The position numbers were made by a program, and so were the translations under genes. Below the pieces are notes generated by a model that worked only from the letters and a program-made list of their open reading frames with translations, was not told the DNA's origin and made no database searches. Of a stretch of DNA of 64,000 bases, positions 56,831 through 64,000 are shown in pieces. The DNA is taken from positions 1 to 64,000 of the forward strand of contig NZ_CAIUXT010000110.1 of NCBI RefSeq assembly GCF_903903185.1. Reading direction: 5' to 3'. Source of the DNA: an uncultured Rhodoblastus sp. (GTDB lineage: Bacteria; Pseudomonadota; Alphaproteobacteria; Rhizobiales; Beijerinckiaceae). Each line of letters opens with the position of its first letter. Positions within the stretch are counted from its first letter, which is position 1.

Positions 56831-58183
56831 TTGTCCTCTTTGCTCATCCATTGGTCATTGATGCTGAAACCCCTGCCTCATACGCCCATCGGCCCCGACG
56901 GATTTTCCGCCGCGCGCGGGTCGGTGCGCACCCCCGCCGGCAGCGGCTTCTTCAAGCGTTTCATGATCTTTGTCGGCCCCGGCTATCTCGTCGCCACCGG
57001 CTACATGGACCCCGGCAACTGGGCGACGGCGCTCGCCGCCGGTTCGCAGTTCGGCATGAGGCTGCTTTGCGTCGCGTTTTTGTCGAGTCTGATGGCGATT
57101 GTGCTGCAGGCGCTGTCGGCGCGGCTCGCCTTCGGCGCCAATCTCGATCTGGCGCAGGCCTGCCGCGCCTGGCTGCCGCGCCGCGCCGTGGTCTTCCTCT
57201 GGCTGACCCAGGAAATCGCGATTCTGGCGACCGATTTCGCCGAAGTGATCGGCACGGCGATCGGCATTCAATTGCTGTTCGGCCTGCCGCTCTGGCTCGG
57301 CGCCATCGTCACGGCGCTCGACGTCGGATTGATCCTGCTGTTCGAACGCTTTGGCTTCCGCAAGCTCGAAGCCTTCGTCATCGCTTTGCTGGTGGTGATC
57401 GCGGTGTGTTTCGCCATCCAGCTGGCTTTGGCGCGGCCCGACTGGGCGGCGGCGGCGCGCGGTCTGGTCCCCTCCGCCGAACTCGCGACCGACCCGAAAA
57501 TGCTCTATCTGGCGCTCGGGATTCTCGGCGCCACGGTCATGCCGCATAACCTGTTTTTACATTCGAGCGTGGTGCAGACGCGCGCCGTCGCGCCCGATTT
57601 GCCGGCGCGGCGCGAAGCCATCCGTTTCGCGCTGGCCGATTCCGCCTTCGCTCTGATTTTCGCCATGACCATCAATGGCTCGATCCTGATTCTGGCGGCG
57701 GCGACTTTTTACGCTCACGGCCATCCGGAAGTGGTCGAGATTTCGGACGCCTACCGGCTGATCGCGCCGGTGCTCGGCGCGCCGCTGGCGGCCAAGCTGT
57801 TCGCCGTGGCGCTGATCGCCTGCGGGCTGAATTCCTCGCTGACGGCGACTCTGGCCGGGCAGTTGATCATGGACGGCTTCCTGCGGATGCGGCTGTCGCC
57901 CGCCGGCCGGCGCCTGATCACCCGCGCGCTGACGATCACGCCGGCGGTCGCCACGACGCTGATCGCCGGCGAGGCGGCGGCCGGGCGGCTGCTGGTGTTT
58001 TCGCAGGTGGCTCTGAGTTTCGCCCTGCCCTTCGCCATCCTGCCGCTGGTATGGTTCACCGGCTCGCGCAAGATCATGGGCCCGCTGATCGCATCGCGCG
58101 CCACGACGTTGCTGGCCGGCGCGATCGGCATCGGGATCACGCTGCTGAACATCAAGCTGATCTACGACACTTTCGCGGGGTGA
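56831..58183 (+). CDS. mntH: Manganese/metal-ion NRAMP transporter (MntH)
   Basis: The 450-residue product has about eleven membrane helices and the NRAMP signatures MDPGNWATALAAGSQFG (TM1 metal site) and VMPHNLFLHSSVVQTRAV (TM6 region). It imports Mn2+ or Fe2+ with protons. The start is TTG 56831, preceded by GGGAG; ATG 56861 would shorten it by ten codons and cannot be excluded. It is divergent from the ExoR-like gene. The upstream inverted repeats could be metal-responsive operators, unproven. Confidence 0.93.
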   Translation: MSSLLIHWSLMLKPLPHTPIGPDGFSAARGSVRTPAGSGFFKRFMIFVGPGYLVATGYMDPGNWATALAAGSQFGMRLLCVAFLSSLMAIVLQALSARLAFGANLDLAQACRAWLPRRAVVFLWLTQEIAILATDFAEVIGTAIGIQLLFGLPLWLGAIVTALDVGLILLFERFGFRKLEAFVIALLVVIAVCFAIQLALARPDWAAAARGLVPSAELATDPKMLYLALGILGATVMPHNLFLHSSVVQTRAVAPDLPARREAIRFALADSAFALIFAMTINGSILILAAATFYAHGHPEVVEISDAYRLIAPVLGAPLAAKLFAVALIACGLNSSLTATLAGQLIMDGFLRMRLSPAGRRLITRALTITPAVATTLIAGEAAAGRLLVFSQVALSFALPFAILPLVWFTGSRKIMGPLIASRATTLLAGAIGIGITLLNIKLIYDTFAG

Positions 58184-58208
58184 CCGGCGGGCGCCGATCG
58201 TTCGCCTT

Positions 58209-58300
58209 CCCTTCTCCCCTTGCGGGAGAAGGCGGCTCGACGCCATAGGGCGTCGGAAGACGCCCGTCTTCGACGGGCTATGGCGGCGAGAGGGGAAACA
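58209..58300. repeat. REP-like palindromic repeat after mntH
   Basis: CTTCTCCCCTTGCGGGAGAA and following GGCGGCTCGACGCC recur in inverted orientation at 60147-60196, on the other side of the PLD nuclease gene. A further stem follows (GACGCCCGTCTTCGACGGGC region). Confidence 0.7.
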
Positions 58301-58423
58301 GCTTAAACTTGGCGGTCAAATTAAAACGCTTGGCGCCCTCTTGCTATGGCGGGATTCGGCTCATTGCGGCCTTTCCCAGCGTCGCCAAGGAACGGCTCGT
58401 TTCGACCCCGAGCGGCCGGCCGT

Positions 58424-59758
58424 TTATTCCTCCTCGTCCTCGTCCGCAGCTGCTCCCGTCCATCGGAACGCCTTTACCCCGCTCCTGCGGACAACTTCCG
58501 CGATGCGGTCTTCCAGGTCTTCAGGGTCAGGGATTTCTCCAGCGGGCAGGCCGATAGTCTCGATGATGGTCTTGGTCACGCCTCGGGCGGGCCCCCCGCT
58601 AAGCCGTGTGCATACATCAAAGAGAAATGACTCTTTGAAGTCTGTACTTACTACGGGGTCATCCCACATCTCGGGTACTGGGGTATCAGACAAAGGACGA
58701 GCGTATTTCCGTCGCATAGTGGGCTTGGCGAGCCGGTTGGCCAAGCGGTCATAATATTTGGTGAAACTTTCCTCCAAAGGCTCGCGCTGGAGGGTTTCGC
58801 CGGTTGTCTCCTCAATGTCGGTCAGAAACTCGAAGAATTGGCTGATAGTATGCGTCCTGCGCCCAGTTTCGGCAAGCTCGTCGGCCAATATTTCAAGCTG
58901 GCGTTCGTAATCCCCAGACCGCTTCTCAATCTTTTCGTCCACGATATCGGTTAGGTCGGCTGGAACCCAATAGCCTAGGCAAGTTTCCACGGAGTGAGCC
59001 CGAATTGGGACTATTCTGCGCTCAGGTTTGACGTCCAATTCGTTGTTTTCGGCCAAGGCGCGCCGGATGTTGAACGGGCTGAATGGCAGGGCTGGGTCGG
59101 TGTATCGGAAGCGGAGGCCAAGTTTCATGATTTTATCGGTGACCGGCTCGGGCAATTTGGTCTGGAAGGAGAAATTCACTTGGGCTGACGACTTAAAATA
59201 GAGGGATCCGTTGCGCAGAAGCGTAGTGAAGTCTTCGGGGCTGGGGGCAAATTCGTCGGAGTCGAGGGGCCTGCTCTGGTTCAGTTTGTCCAGCACATAG
59301 CGGCGGAGATCGTCGTGTCTAGTAATAAACCGGAGCAGGATCTCCTCATTAACAAAGAAACCGTTGTCGGTCGCATTAGCTGAGCCGACGAACCACTGAA
59401 CCCGAGTGCGATTCTGCACTAGATAAAGCTTGGTATGGAACAGGCCGCCACCAACACGAAGTAAGCGCACGTCAACGTCGCTGAACCCCGCCCTTCTGAG
59501 GCGAGTTCTTGTACTTCTGAGAGCCTGCACCTGATCACCGAGCCGCCGCCCATACGACCCATTGAAGAGCATCTTAAGCTTGTATCCCTGACGCTCGCTC
59601 GTTGGTACAACTTTCATGAGTTTGACGAGAAATTCCTCTTCGTAAAATGCTGAAATAATGGTTGCTTCTGTGCTGTTCGCTATCGCGTTGGAAAGAGCGT
59701 CATATGCAGGATTCTCACTCCCACTTTCAGTCTTGCTTATAGATACCAGTAAGTCCAT
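58424..59758 (-). CDS. Phospholipase D-family nuclease-like protein (single HKD)
   Basis: The 444-residue product has an N-terminal PLD-like domain with the HKD motif GLFHTKLYLVQNRTRVQWFV followed by GSANATDNG (His108, Lys110, Asn128), typical of PLD-family nucleases that act as dimers. The rest is helical, without recognised DNA-binding motif; the C-terminus is acidic (DEDEEE). Related stand-alone proteins are annotated as PLD-like restriction or defence nucleases. GGGAGG with five bases spacing supports ATG 59758 (MDLLVSISK) over the adjacent ATG. Base composition is lower in GC than neighbours. Confidence 0.82.
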   Translation of the reverse strand: MDLLVSISKTESGSENPAYDALSNAIANSTEATIISAFYEEEFLVKLMKVVPTSERQGYKLKMLFNGSYGRRLGDQVQALRSTRTRLRRAGFSDVDVRLLRVGGGLFHTKLYLVQNRTRVQWFVGSANATDNGFFVNEEILLRFITRHDDLRRYVLDKLNQSRPLDSDEFAPSPEDFTTLLRNGSLYFKSSAQVNFSFQTKLPEPVTDKIMKLGLRFRYTDPALPFSPFNIRRALAENNELDVKPERRIVPIRAHSVETCLGYWVPADLTDIVDEKIEKRSGDYERQLEILADELAETGRRTHTISQFFEFLTDIEETTGETLQREPLEESFTKYYDRLANRLAKPTMRRKYARPLSDTPVPEMWDDPVVSTDFKESFLFDVCTRLSGGPARGVTKTIIETIGLPAGEIPDPEDLEDRIAEVVRRSGVKAFRWTGAAADEDEEE

Positions 59759-60200
59759 CATGGCCTCCCTGTAAGAGCACAATCGTTATCTCGCAATCTC
59801 CATACGGAGCCGGAACCGCTTTCGTGAATCTAAAATCAATCGCGAATCTGAAGGATAGCATAGCAACAACATGGAACCGCAAGGTCAAGATTGAATTGTT
59901 ATCGGCCTCGGCGCACTGCGCAACGGTATCCCAGGCTGGGCGGCAAACCTTAAGCTGGCCCAACTCCTGATTCCTACCGATGGTGCCTATGCCCGCTTTC
60001 CGCCTAGCGCTTCCCTTCCGGGCGACTTCGGGGAAAGACCGCAATCCGCCGTTTTGCGTCATTCGCTGGCGGAACCCAAGTGTTAGGTTTCGACCGCCAG
60101 CCAGAAAATCCGGGGCTAACCTCCGGCGCCCATCAAGCGGCGCCACCCCCTCATCCGGCGCTTCGCGCCACCTTCTCCCGCAAGGGGAGAAGGGACACCC
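59759..60200. other. Intergenic region beside PLD gene
   Basis: No gene is supported. AT-richer sequence 59760-59880 should hold the PLD promoter. The end (60147-60196) is a REP-like repeat. Confidence 0.5.
60147..60196. repeat. REP-like palindromic repeat before valS end
   Basis: CCCCTCATCCGGCGCTTCGC and CCTTCTCCCGCAAGGGGAGA contain inverted arms; it is an inverted relative of 58209-58240. It can also form the hairpin just downstream of valS. Confidence 0.75.
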
Positions 60201-62975
60201 TTACCCCAGCATTTTCAGCGCCGCGGTCATTTTCTCCAGCCGGGCCACGGCCTGGTCGCGGCGCTCCTGATTTTCCTCGACCACTTCCTCCGGCGCGCGG
60301 CGCAGGAAATCGGCGTTGCCGAGCTTGGCGTCGATCTTGCCGATTTCCTTGCGCTCCTGCGCCATGCCCTTTTCCAGCCGCGCCCGTTCGACGGCGAAAT
60401 CGATCACCCCTTCGAGCGGCAAAGCCAGTGTGGCGCCGCGAACCAGAATCTGCACCGATTGGTGCGGCGCCTTCTCGACCCGATAGATCCAGGAGAGGCG
60501 CGCCAGCCGTTTCAAGACGTCGTTCCAACGCTCGGCGCGGCCTGCCTCGGCCTCGCTCGCGCCGACCAGGGCCAGGGGAATCACCGCCCCGGCGGGAACG
60601 TTCATTTCCGCGCGCGCCGAGCGCACCTGCGAGACGACATCGACCACCCAGCCGATTTCCGCCTCGGCGTCGGCATTTTCAAGCCCCTTGAGGTCGGGCC
60701 AGGGGGCGAGCGCCAGCATGCTGTCGCGCGGCGTCTCCTGTCCCTTGATCGCCCAGATCTCCTCGGTGAGGAAGGGCATGAACGGATGCAGCAGCTTGCA
60801 GGCCTGATCGAGCACGAAGGCGATGGTCTCGCGCGTTTCCTGCTTGGCGGGGCCATCCGGTCCTTGCAGCAGCGGCTTGGCCAGCTCCAGATGCCAGTCG
60901 CAGAAAATATTCCAGACGAAGCGATAGGCCGCCTGCGCCGCCTCGTTGAACCTGTATCCCGCGAGCGCCGTCTCGATCTCGCCGACCGCCCGCGCCGTCT
61001 CGCCGAGAATCCAGCGGTTGAGCACGTCCCTGACGTGGGTCGGATCGAAACCGTGCCGCCCGACGCATTGGTTCATTTCGGCGAAACGCGCGGCGTTCCA
61101 GAACTTGGTCGCAAAATTGCGATAGCCCTCGACGCGGCTCGTCGCCATCTTGATGTCGCGTCCCTGCGCCGCCATGGCGGCAAGCGTGAAGCGCAGGGCG
61201 TCGGCGCCATAGGCGTCGATCAGCGCCAGCGGATCGATGACATTGCCCTTGGACTTCGACATTTTCGCGCCCTTTTCGTCGCGGACGAGGGCGTGCAGAT
61301 AGACATGGCGGAACGGAACCTTGTGCTGGAAATACAGGCCGAGCATCATCATCCGGGCGACCCAGAAAAAGATGATGTCGAAGCCGGTGACCAGCGCGTC
61401 GGTGGGATAGCGCAAGGCGAGGTCATTGGGCGCATCCGGCCAGCCGAGCGTCGACATCGGCCACAGGCCCGAGGAGAACCAGGTGTCGAGCACATCCTCG
61501 TCGCGGGTCAACAGGCCCGCCGCCCGCTCCGGGTCGCCGGCGATGGCCTGCGCCTCGGCGTCGGTGTAGATTTCGTGCAAAACCGCGTCGGCGAGGGCGT
61601 CGGCGAGGGCCTCGTCCTCGTCCTGCGCGACATAGACCCCGCCCCAGGGCGAATACCAGGCCGGAACCTGATGGCCCCACCATAATTGCCGGGAAATGCA
61701 CCAGGGCTGGATGTTTTCGAGCCAGTCGAAATAGGTCTTTTCCCAGTTTTTCGGCGTGAATGCCGTCTCCCCCGACCGCACGGCGGCCAGCGCCGGCCCG
61801 GCCAGGGTCTTCGCATCGACATACCATTGCTCGGTCAGCCAGGGTTCGATCACCACGCCGGAACGGTCGCCGTGCGGGACCTGATGCTCGTGCGGCTCGA
61901 CCAGGGCGACGAGGCCCCGCGCCTCCAGCGCTGCGATCACCGCCTTGCGCGCTTCCTCGCGCGACAGGCCGTGCAGGCTCTGAATCGTTTCCGAAAGATC
62001 GTCGTTGTCGATCACCCCTTCGAGAAAGGCCTCGTTTTCGCTCAAGATCACCCGCGCCTCGGCGTCGAGAATATTGATCAGCGGCAATTTGTGCCGCGCG
62101 CCGACCTCGAAATCGTTGAAATCATGCGCCGGGGTGATCTTGACCGCGCCGGAGCCTTTTTCGGGATCGGAATAGAAGTCGGCGACAATCGGAATCAGCC
62201 GGCCGACCAGCGGCAGGACCACGCGGCGGCCATGAAGTTGGGCGTAGCGCCCGTCATCGGGATGCACCGCCACCGCCGTATCGCCGAGCATGGTTTCCGG
62301 CCGCGTCGTCGCCACCACGATAAATTCGTCGGTGGCGGCGCCGTTTTCATCGGCGAGCGGATATTTGAAATGCCAGAGCGTGCCCTTGACCGTCTGCGCC
62401 GCGACCTCGATATCGGAAACCGCCGTCAGCAGTTTCGGGTCCCAGTTGACGAGACGCTTGTCCTTGTAGAGCAGGCCGGCGCGATACAAATCGACGAAAG
62501 CCTTCAACACGGCGCGCGACGAGCCGTCGTCCATGGTGAAGCGTTCGCGCGACCAGTCGCAGGAGGCGCCGAGCCGCTTGAGCTGGTTGACGATGGCGCC
62601 GCCGGATTCGGCCTTCCAGGCCCAGACCTTTTCGAGAAAAGCCTCGCGGCCAAGGTCGCGGCGGCCCGGTTCCCCCGCAGCGGCGAGCTGGCGCTCGACC
62701 ACCATCTGGGTCGCTATGCCGGCGTGATCGGTTCCCGGCTGCCACAGCACGTCCTTGCCGCGCATCCGCTCATAGCGGCACAGGATGTCCTGCAAGGTGT
62801 TGTTGAGCGCATGGCCCATATGCAGCGAGCCGGTGACGTTGGGCGGCGGGATGACGATGGTGTAGGGCGTGGCGCTGGACCGCTCGGGCCGGCCGGCGCG
62901 AAAGGCGCCCGTCGCCTCCCATTCGGCCGCGATGCGGCCTTCCACGGCGGCGGGATCGAAAGTCTTGTCCATCAT
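60201..62975 (-). CDS. valS: Valine--tRNA ligase
   Basis: The 924-residue product is a complete class I synthetase: PPPNVTGSLHMGHALNNTLQ (HIGH), the editing domain with TTRPETMLGDTAVAVHPDDG, KGAKMSKSKGNVIDP (KMSKS), an anticodon-binding domain and a C-terminal coiled coil (about 865-920, RARLEKGMAQERKEIGKID). It charges tRNA-Val. The ATG at 62975 or 62972 begins MMDKTFDPAAVE, the conserved start. It is directly next to the popZ-like gene, a neighbourhood known in alphaproteobacteria. Confidence 0.97.
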   Translation of the reverse strand: MMDKTFDPAAVEGRIAAEWEATGAFRAGRPERSSATPYTIVIPPPNVTGSLHMGHALNNTLQDILCRYERMRGKDVLWQPGTDHAGIATQMVVERQLAAAGEPGRRDLGREAFLEKVWAWKAESGGAIVNQLKRLGASCDWSRERFTMDDGSSRAVLKAFVDLYRAGLLYKDKRLVNWDPKLLTAVSDIEVAAQTVKGTLWHFKYPLADENGAATDEFIVVATTRPETMLGDTAVAVHPDDGRYAQLHGRRVVLPLVGRLIPIVADFYSDPEKGSGAVKITPAHDFNDFEVGARHKLPLINILDAEARVILSENEAFLEGVIDNDDLSETIQSLHGLSREEARKAVIAALEARGLVALVEPHEHQVPHGDRSGVVIEPWLTEQWYVDAKTLAGPALAAVRSGETAFTPKNWEKTYFDWLENIQPWCISRQLWWGHQVPAWYSPWGGVYVAQDEDEALADALADAVLHEIYTDAEAQAIAGDPERAAGLLTRDEDVLDTWFSSGLWPMSTLGWPDAPNDLALRYPTDALVTGFDIIFFWVARMMMLGLYFQHKVPFRHVYLHALVRDEKGAKMSKSKGNVIDPLALIDAYGADALRFTLAAMAAQGRDIKMATSRVEGYRNFATKFWNAARFAEMNQCVGRHGFDPTHVRDVLNRWILGETARAVGEIETALAGYRFNEAAQAAYRFVWNIFCDWHLELAKPLLQGPDGPAKQETRETIAFVLDQACKLLHPFMPFLTEEIWAIKGQETPRDSMLALAPWPDLKGLENADAEAEIGWVVDVVSQVRSARAEMNVPAGAVIPLALVGASEAEAGRAERWNDVLKRLARLSWIYRVEKAPHQSVQILVRGATLALPLEGVIDFAVERARLEKGMAQERKEIGKIDAKLGNADFLRRAPEEVVEENQERRDQAVARLEKMTAALKMLG

Positions 62976-63090
62976 GGGTCGGGAACCAGTTTTTTGCACG
63001 CCAGCCATTCGGCCGGCGCGAGCGGCGGATTGCGCGCAACAAGACCGAGGCCGGCCGGCGAGTCAACGAATTTGCCGATTTCGGAGGCGT

Positions 63091-64000
63091 TCAGCCGCCG
63101 CCGCGCGCCACCCGCTCGATTTCGGCGCGGACCAACCGTTCGACCACGTCGGGCAGATGGTCGTCGAGCCATTCCTTGAGCATCGGGCGCAGCAATTCGC
63201 GGGTCAGGCGCTCGACCATCCGGGGATCGCGCAGCAGCAGGGACTCGGCCAGCGCCTCGAACGAGGCGCCGATCCGGGAGCCGCTGGCCGGCGACAACAG
63301 CGCCGGTTCGGTTGCTTCCTCGACCGCCGGCGGCGGCTGGACGGCCGGCGGGGTCTCCGGCCGCGCGGCGCGGGGGTCGGGCGCGGCGCCGACGGCTGGG
63401 GAATCGGCAAGCTCACCGCCCGGCTTTTCCGCCGTCTTTTCGGGGGCCGGCGTCAAGGCCGGCGTCAAGGCGGGCGCGCGAAACGCCAGCGAGGCGATCC
63501 TGAACCGGGAATCCGCGCCCTGCGCCGAAGGCTGCACGAGGGTCACCACCGACGCCGAAGGCGGCTCGACCGGCTTTTCGACCGCCGCCAGCGACGGCCG
63601 CAATTCCAGCGGCGGCGCGACCGGCAAGGAGGGCGCCGGAATTTCCGGCAATTCGGCCGGGACTTTGTCGTCAGCGATTTCCTGGCTTGAGGTTTCCCGG
63701 GCCAAAACTTCCTGGTCAGCGATTAGCGCTTCGTCGTCCTCGGCGCCCGGTTCGGGCCTGGGAGCCAGACGGCGCAATTTGAGCAAGGGCGGTTTTGGAG
63801 CCGGGCCCGCCGGCGGCAGCGCGAAAGAGGCTTCCGGCGGCGCGAAAACGCCTTCCGGCTCGACCGGCGGCGACCGCCGCGTCAGGCGCTGGCCCAGCGA
63901 AACAAAGGCGTCGGCGTGCGGGGCGCGGCTGGCGGCGGCGCGGGCGCTGCGGCTCAGCGGCAAGGCGTCGTCATCGGCGATGATCCGGCGGATCGAGGCG
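63091..64000 (-). CDS. popZ: PopZ-like pole-organizing protein (DUF2497), partial
   Basis: The frame is open to the right edge; the visible 302 residues have the N-terminal helix ASIRRIIADDDALPLSRSAR (PopZ-type), a long Pro/Glu/Ala-rich acidic disordered linker and the C-terminal DUF2497 oligomerisation region ELLRPMLKEWLDDHLPDVVE then RLVRAEIERVARGGG. PopZ forms a polar matrix that anchors the chromosome origin via ParB and recruits cell-cycle kinases. The start codon lies beyond the window. The location beside valS supports the assignment. Confidence 0.85.
   Translation of the reverse strand, partial: ASIRRIIADDDALPLSRSARAAASRAPHADAFVSLGQRLTRRSPPVEPEGVFAPPEASFALPPAGPAPKPPLLKLRRLAPRPEPGAEDDEALIADQEVLARETSSQEIADDKVPAELPEIPAPSLPVAPPLELRPSLAAVEKPVEPPSASVVTLVQPSAQGADSRFRIASLAFRAPALTPALTPAPEKTAEKPGGELADSPAVGAAPDPRAARPETPPAVQPPPAVEEATEPALLSPASGSRIGASFEALAESLLLRDPRMVERLTRELLRPMLKEWLDDHLPDVVERLVRAEIERVARGGG

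Noticed and set aside
61686-63179. Open frame opposite valS
   Set aside because: Antisense to conserved valS, with no domain and no ribosome-binding site.

Overview
The window looks like chromosomal DNA of a high-GC alphaproteobacterium of the order Hyphomicrobiales (Rhizobiales), possibly Beijerinckiaceae/Methylocystaceae-like; the family is only a guess. The evidence is the set of CtrA/PopZ cell-cycle genes (cckA, divK, pleD, a popZ-like gene next to valS), an alphaproteobacterial DksA, a GAAC-N7-GAAC SOS box at recA, an ExoR-like Sel1 protein and a DUF3572-divK-pleD cluster. Several genes appear to start at TTG behind good Shine-Dalgarno sequences. I saw no rRNA, tRNA, CRISPR array, complete insertion sequence or prophage.

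Layout. 1-6.3 kb: end of a slipin-like gene, a winged-helix protein, dksA, a proline-rich FliO-like membrane protein with a CtrA box upstream, and the hybrid kinase cckA. 6.3-10.8 kb is an accessory patch: a lower-GC nuclease-helicase gene, two perfect palindromes, a broken copy of a CDP-diacylglycerol diphosphatase gene, a mazEF-type toxin-antitoxin pair, then the intact cdh. 10.8-24.3 kb is mostly housekeeping: a DDAH-like enzyme, recA, alaS, moxR and a VWA protein divided by an outer-membrane protein gene, a TPR protein, a SixA-like phosphatase and a ycjX-ycjF-like pair. 24.4-29.2 kb: an SDR enzyme, small periplasmic proteins, a ferredoxin, divK and pleD.

29.2-32.5 kb is a mosaic. The end of pleD and the start of a FemAB-like gene are both partially duplicated around two different cargo genes (a methyltransferase and a GNAT protein). 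33.6-38.9 kb: a HIT protein, a PEP-CTERM protein, and an envelope module of a molybdopterin oxidoreductase, a cytochrome b561-like protein, a fasciclin protein and an ECF sigma/cupin anti-sigma pair. 39.2-50.9 kb: azlCD, an FNR-type regulator, NAD kinase, a NUDIX hydrolase, a second PEP-CTERM protein, a DUF2336 protein, a CitE-like protein, a nitroreductase, a cytochrome c, an aldo/keto reductase, a deoxyribosyltransferase-like protein and a parDE pair beside a decayed MqsA-type antitoxin. 51.2-64 kb: thrS, yidD, a MipA/OmpV protein, an exoR-like gene, mntH, a stand-alone PLD-family nuclease between inverted REP-like repeats, valS and the popZ-like gene running off the right edge.

The variable DNA is inserted as single genes between housekeeping genes, and three of these places still carry repeat or duplication scars: cdh/mazEF, pleD/FemAB-like and mntH/valS. 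The best candidates for little-described biology are the nuclease-helicase, the PLD nuclease and the pleD cargo site.
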